Both the position numbers and the translations under genes were made by a program. Shown here one piece after another: positions 63,064-64,000 of a stretch of DNA of 64,000 nt (its first letter is position 1; each line of letters opens with the position of its first letter). The notes beneath the pieces were generated by a model. The model was not told the DNA's origin, did no database searches, and was given only the letters and a program-made list of their open reading frames with translations. Location of the stretch: positions 256,554-320,553 of the forward strand of contig PGZM01000003.1 of the NCBI GenBank assembly GCA_002841395.1, written 5' to 3'. The stretch is from Firmicutes bacterium HGW-Firmicutes-9. GTDB lineage: Bacteria; Bacillota; Clostridia; Christensenellales; CAG-138.

Positions 63064-64000
63064 AACGCAGAGAGATGAAACTCCTCCTGGAAGAACGCTT
63101 TGAACGCATCGCGCTGCTGGAAACACGCATCGACACGCTGGATCAGCTGGTCGAAGGCTTTCGCGCGCGCGAACAGTCGATATTCAACACCCTGCAGGCC
63201 ACCAAGGCAAACGCGGCAAACGCGCTGGAAGAGGCTAAGGCAGAGGGCGCGAAGATCATCGCGGAGGCAGAAGCCGTGCGCGCGGAGGCGGAGAAGATCC
63301 GCAACGACGCCCGCATGGAAGCGGAAGCGTTGCTTTCACAGGCGATTACGACCGCAAATACGCTCAAGGAAGAAGCCGAGCGCAGAGGCAACGAGCTGAC
63401 CGCCAATATTCGCGCGGATAGCGAGCGAATGCTCAAGGACGCGCTGATCATCAAACGTGAATACGAAGAGATGGTCGAAACGTTTAATGGCATTCTGGAG
63501 CAGAACGCCAGCGAACTGGAAGTCACCGCAACGCGGTTTGCCGAGTTTGTCAAAAACCGCAGGATCGACCGCTCGGAAGCGCGGCTCGACGGCGATGCAT
63601 TTTATAAATCCGTCGGCGAGATGAACGATACAACCTTGCCGGACGCGAGCGAGAACCCCTCGCTTTTGATGCGGAACATCTATCGCATCCAGAACCGCCC
63701 GCTGCCGGAAGACCGTCAGGAGACGCCAGCTCCCGCGCAGGAGAAGGCTGCCCCGGCGACGCAGCCCGCAACCACCGAACAAAAGACGGTCTATTCGATG
63801 GAAGTCGGCGCGGACGCGACCGAAGCGGACACGGCAAACAAGCCGTTTTCGGAGCAAGCCTGGGCAAACGACGCGCTCAAGAGCGAGAGCGAGCCGCAGG
63901 CGGAGTTTGTGCGTCCGTTTGATCCGGACTACGCGCCGAGTGACTATACGATTCACCATGACGCGTGCCTTGTGACGCAGGAAGACGCAGAGAGTGCGTT
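63060..64000 (+). CDS. Coiled-coil protein, partial at the window end
   Basis: This frame starts at the ATG overlapping the ruvB stop and stays open to the last base (at least 313 codons). Residues 1-160 are a long charged coiled coil rich in Ala, Glu, Lys and Arg ('[20 protein letters not shown]', '[20 protein letters not shown]'), and a Pro/Ala/Thr-rich part follows ('[19 protein letters not shown]'). The coiled coil recalls DivIVA-like or septum-associated proteins and ATPase b-subunit-like stalks, but I cannot assign a family. There is no signal peptide. It may be translationally coupled to ruvB. Confidence 0.8.
   Translation, partial: MKRREMKLLLEERFERIALLETRIDTLDQLVEGFRAREQSIFNTLQATKANAANALEEAKAEGAKIIAEAEAVRAEAEKIRNDARMEAEALLSQAITTANTLKEEAERRGNELTANIRADSERMLKDALIIKREYEEMVETFNGILEQNASELEVTATRFAEFVKNRRIDRSEARLDGDAFYKSVGEMNDTTLPDASENPSLLMRNIYRIQNRPLPEDRQETPAPAQEKAAPATQPATTEQKTVYSMEVGADATEADTANKPFSEQAWANDALKSESEPQAEFVRPFDPDYAPSDYTIHHDACLVTQEDAESA

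Noticed and set aside
1..64000. tRNA or rRNA genes, CRISPR arrays, insertion sequences or prophage
   Set aside because: No cloverleaf with a CCA-type end, rRNA core sequences, regularly spaced repeats or transposase/integrase motifs were seen on either strand.

Overview
The window is a chromosomal segment from a fairly GC-rich Gram-positive bacterium of the Clostridia type. This is inferred from gene order: yybS-gdpP-rplI-dnaB, the Firmicutes-type S10-spc-alpha ribosomal cluster with secY-adk-map-KOW-infA-rpmJ inside it, zinc forms of S14 and S4, LytR-CpsA-Psr and NlpC/P60 wall enzymes, and strong Shine-Dalgarno sites. Several secreted proteins carry Thr/Pro/Ser linkers of the 'PTPSPTP' kind. 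No rRNA, tRNA, CRISPR array, transposase or phage gene was seen.

Layout. 1-5885: the 3' part of a giant cadherin-like repeat surface protein built from a 1221-bp higher-order repeat and broken by an apparent one-base frameshift near 2140. 5941-12729: accessory metabolism (unknown protein, NAD-dependent epimerase, GNAT, MTA/SAH-type deaminase, Sir2) and an MreB-like protein. 12989-22429: cell envelope genes (membrane-anchored NlpC/P60 endopeptidase, L,D-transpeptidase, lipoprotein, LCP protein, oligopeptidase F, family 3 glycosidase). 22578-27461: yybS, gdpP, rplI and dnaB. 27522-36673: a left-handed beta-helix protein, a GH13 amylase, DUF1858, a J-protein with a cysteine tail, a kinase, another GNAT, and a minus-strand pair of GH4 glycosidase and BadF-type kinase. 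36674-39830: a mostly non-coding regulatory region with an XRE regulator, two mini-ORFs each preceded by a hairpin with the same loop, a GntR/FCD regulator, and a 139-bp tandem duplication that doubles a terminator. 39831-56050: the complete ribosomal protein supercluster rpsJ to rplQ. 56133-64000: carboxyethylornithine synthase, a large lamin-tail/CotH lipoprotein, ruvC-ruvA-ruvB, and a truncated coiled-coil protein.

Most notable. (1) Ribosomal protein L5 carries a 114-residue Ala/Lys/Glu-rich N-terminal extension. (2) Two hairpins near 37971-38080 share the 10-nt loop ATCGGCCCCA, have different stems that stay paired, and cover the Shine-Dalgarno sites of two mini-ORFs. (3) Four genes (start codons at 10454, 17574, 22578, 28364) have a -10 hexamer exactly 6 nt before ATG and no Shine-Dalgarno site, which suggests leaderless mRNAs. 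(4) The 1221-bp repeat and its frameshift. (5) Similar inverted repeats at the promoters of the GntR gene and the GH4 operon suggest a small regulon.

All calls come from reading the sequence. No database search was run, and family names rest on motifs and gene order.
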